From NCBI RefSeq assembly GCF_900112255.1, contig NZ_FOLE01000005.1, positions 124,001 to 188,000 of the forward strand: DNA of 64,000 bases, in the 5' to 3' direction. The notes beneath the pieces are model-generated. The model worked only from the letters and a program-made list of their open reading frames with translations, was not told the origin of the DNA and ran no database searches. Both the position numbers and the translations under genes were made by a program. The stretch comes from Flexibacter flexilis DSM 6793. Its GTDB lineage: Bacteria; Bacteroidota; Bacteroidia; Cytophagales; Flexibacteraceae. Below, piece by piece: positions 63,128-64,000 of this stretch. Position 1 is the stretch's first letter. Each line of letters starts with the position of its first letter.

Positions 63128-64000
63128 ATGGAACAGCAAGTAATAAGAATTGATAGCGTAAAAGATTATAACAGCCGTTTGGGTGTGGACACGCTGCATC
63201 CGCTGGTAAGTATCGTGGATTTTGACAAGCTCCCCGAAATACAGAGTTATCGGTTGTACATGGGCGTATATGCCATTTTTCTGAAAAATGTCAAGTGCGG
63301 CAATATGATATACGGCAACAGTTATTACGACTACGAAGACGGCACGTTGGTATTCATTTCGCCAGGGCAATTGTACGGCGTGGATAGCAACGGACTGAAA
63401 GCCAAACCGTCGGGTATGGCCTTGATTTTTCACCCAGATTTGTTGGCGGGCACGGCTTTAAACAAGGGCATCAAATCGTATTCGTTTTTTTCGTATGAGG
63501 TAAAAGAAGCCCTCCACATGTCCAAAAAGGAAAGAAAAATGGTGGAAGATTGCTTTAAGAAAATCGCCTTTGAAATGAGTCAGAACATTGACAAGCACAG
63601 CAAAACGCTGATTGTTTCAAATATTGAATTGCTTTTAAATTACAGTATGCGTTTTTATGACCGCCAATTCATCACGCGCAGCAACGTCAACAAAGATATT
63701 TTGGTACGTTTTGAAAATCTCCTGAACGATTATTTTCAGTCGGGCAAATCAGGTGATTTGGGTTTGCCTACGGTGACGTGGTGCGCCGAACAACTTTGCC
63801 TGTCGTCCAATTATTTTGGTGACCTTATCAAGAAAGAAACAGGCACGACGGCCTTAGAATATATTCAAAACAAGCTCATCGACGAGGCCAAAGTAAAGAT
63901 ATTCGACTCGTCCAAAAGCCTCAACGATGTGGCCACCGAGTTGGGGTTCAAATATCAGCAACATTTCACGCGGCTATTCAAGCAAAAAACAGGTTCTACG
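63128..64000 (+). CDS. AraC-family transcriptional regulator (cut by window end)
   Basis: Open to the last base: 291 codons from ATG 63128 (MEQQVIRIDSVKDYNSRLG), with no stop in the window. The N-terminal part has cupin-like strands (GTLVFISPGQLYGVDSNG near 77). The C-terminal DNA-binding part starts at about 205: TVTWCAEQLCLSSNYFGDLIKKETG and SLNDVATELGFKYQQHFTRLFKQKTGST; only a few residues should be missing. It is divergent from the acetyltransferase/cyclophilin-like/DUF2255/ADH operon, which it probably controls. Confidence 0.9.
   Translation, partial: MEQQVIRIDSVKDYNSRLGVDTLHPLVSIVDFDKLPEIQSYRLYMGVYAIFLKNVKCGNMIYGNSYYDYEDGTLVFISPGQLYGVDSNGLKAKPSGMALIFHPDLLAGTALNKGIKSYSFFSYEVKEALHMSKKERKMVEDCFKKIAFEMSQNIDKHSKTLIVSNIELLLNYSMRFYDRQFITRSNVNKDILVRFENLLNDYFQSGKSGDLGLPTVTWCAEQLCLSSNYFGDLIKKETGTTALEYIQNKLIDEAKVKIFDSSKSLNDVATELGFKYQQHFTRLFKQKTGST

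Noticed and set aside
63053-63433. Minus-strand 126-codon frame at the right end
   Set aside because: It lies antisense to the AraC gene, which has clear domain structure and runs to the window end.

Overview
The window is a stretch of chromosome from a member of the Bacteroidota, most likely a free-living Cytophagales-type bacterium. The evidence is three proteins with C-terminal type IX secretion sorting domains, a PorT-like T9SS protein, a DUF6089 barrel protein, an OstA/LptA-like protein, a eukaryote/archaeal-type ProRS, the rpsU-xerC gene pair, and promoters of the Bacteroidota form TTTG-N19-TAnnTTTG. Most genes start without a Shine-Dalgarno sequence, and TTG and GTG starts are common. 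No rRNA, tRNA, CRISPR array or insertion sequence was recognised.

Layout. 1-7.7 kb: xerC and rpsU, a small heat-shock protein, a PlsC acyltransferase, a T9SS cargo, a nucleoside phosphorylase, a DUF6089 protein and clpX. 7.8-23.2 kb: a large low-complexity lipoprotein candidate, then housekeeping genes (proS, sixA-like, a glycosyltransferase, coaD, ychF, hisA, terC-like, a hydrolase overlapping dapF, tatC, an OstA-like gene coupled to a class III aminotransferase), with a possible structured RNA upstream of dapF. 23.3-31.9 kb: a second T9SS cargo, then a four-gene lipid operon (thioesterase, acyl-CoA ligase, acyl-CoA dehydrogenase, flavin oxidoreductase) divergent from an AraC-type regulator. 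32-37.3 kb: a very large soluble hybrid histidine kinase, a stand-alone receiver protein and rsmE.

37.3-41.1 kb is an AT-rich accessory island. It holds a secreted-protein gene and a lipoprotein gene whose frames are each broken by one base in the poly-A run right after ATG, three related small membrane proteins, a PLDc_N-like protein, and a ~605-bp direct duplication carrying REP-like hairpins. 41.2-53.7 kb: a glutaryl-CoA-dehydrogenase-like enzyme, an amino-acid permease, a hydrolase, a DUF1569 protein, an ABC permease, the largest T9SS cargo (1016 aa), a 2-oxoacid dehydrogenase E2 and a Na/Pi cotransporter. 53.9-56.7 kb is a second AT-rich segment: a Crp/Fnr regulator, an AhpD-like protein, and a secreted M1-like metallopeptidase bounded by a perfect 14-bp inverted repeat.

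56.8-64 kb: porT, ndk, a LacI regulator, a DMT-type transporter, and a four-gene operon (hexapeptide acetyltransferase, cyclophilin-like lipoprotein, DUF2255, Tat-exported zinc alcohol dehydrogenase) divergent from an AraC regulator cut by the window end.

The most interesting signals are in the two AT-rich segments. A secreted single gene in each is bracketed by matched inverted 12-14-bp ends of the form GTTRGYGGCAAT, and the ends co-vary between the two elements, which resembles a gene-cassette system. Two surface-protein genes carry frame-breaking homopolymers directly after the start codon, which resembles phase variation.
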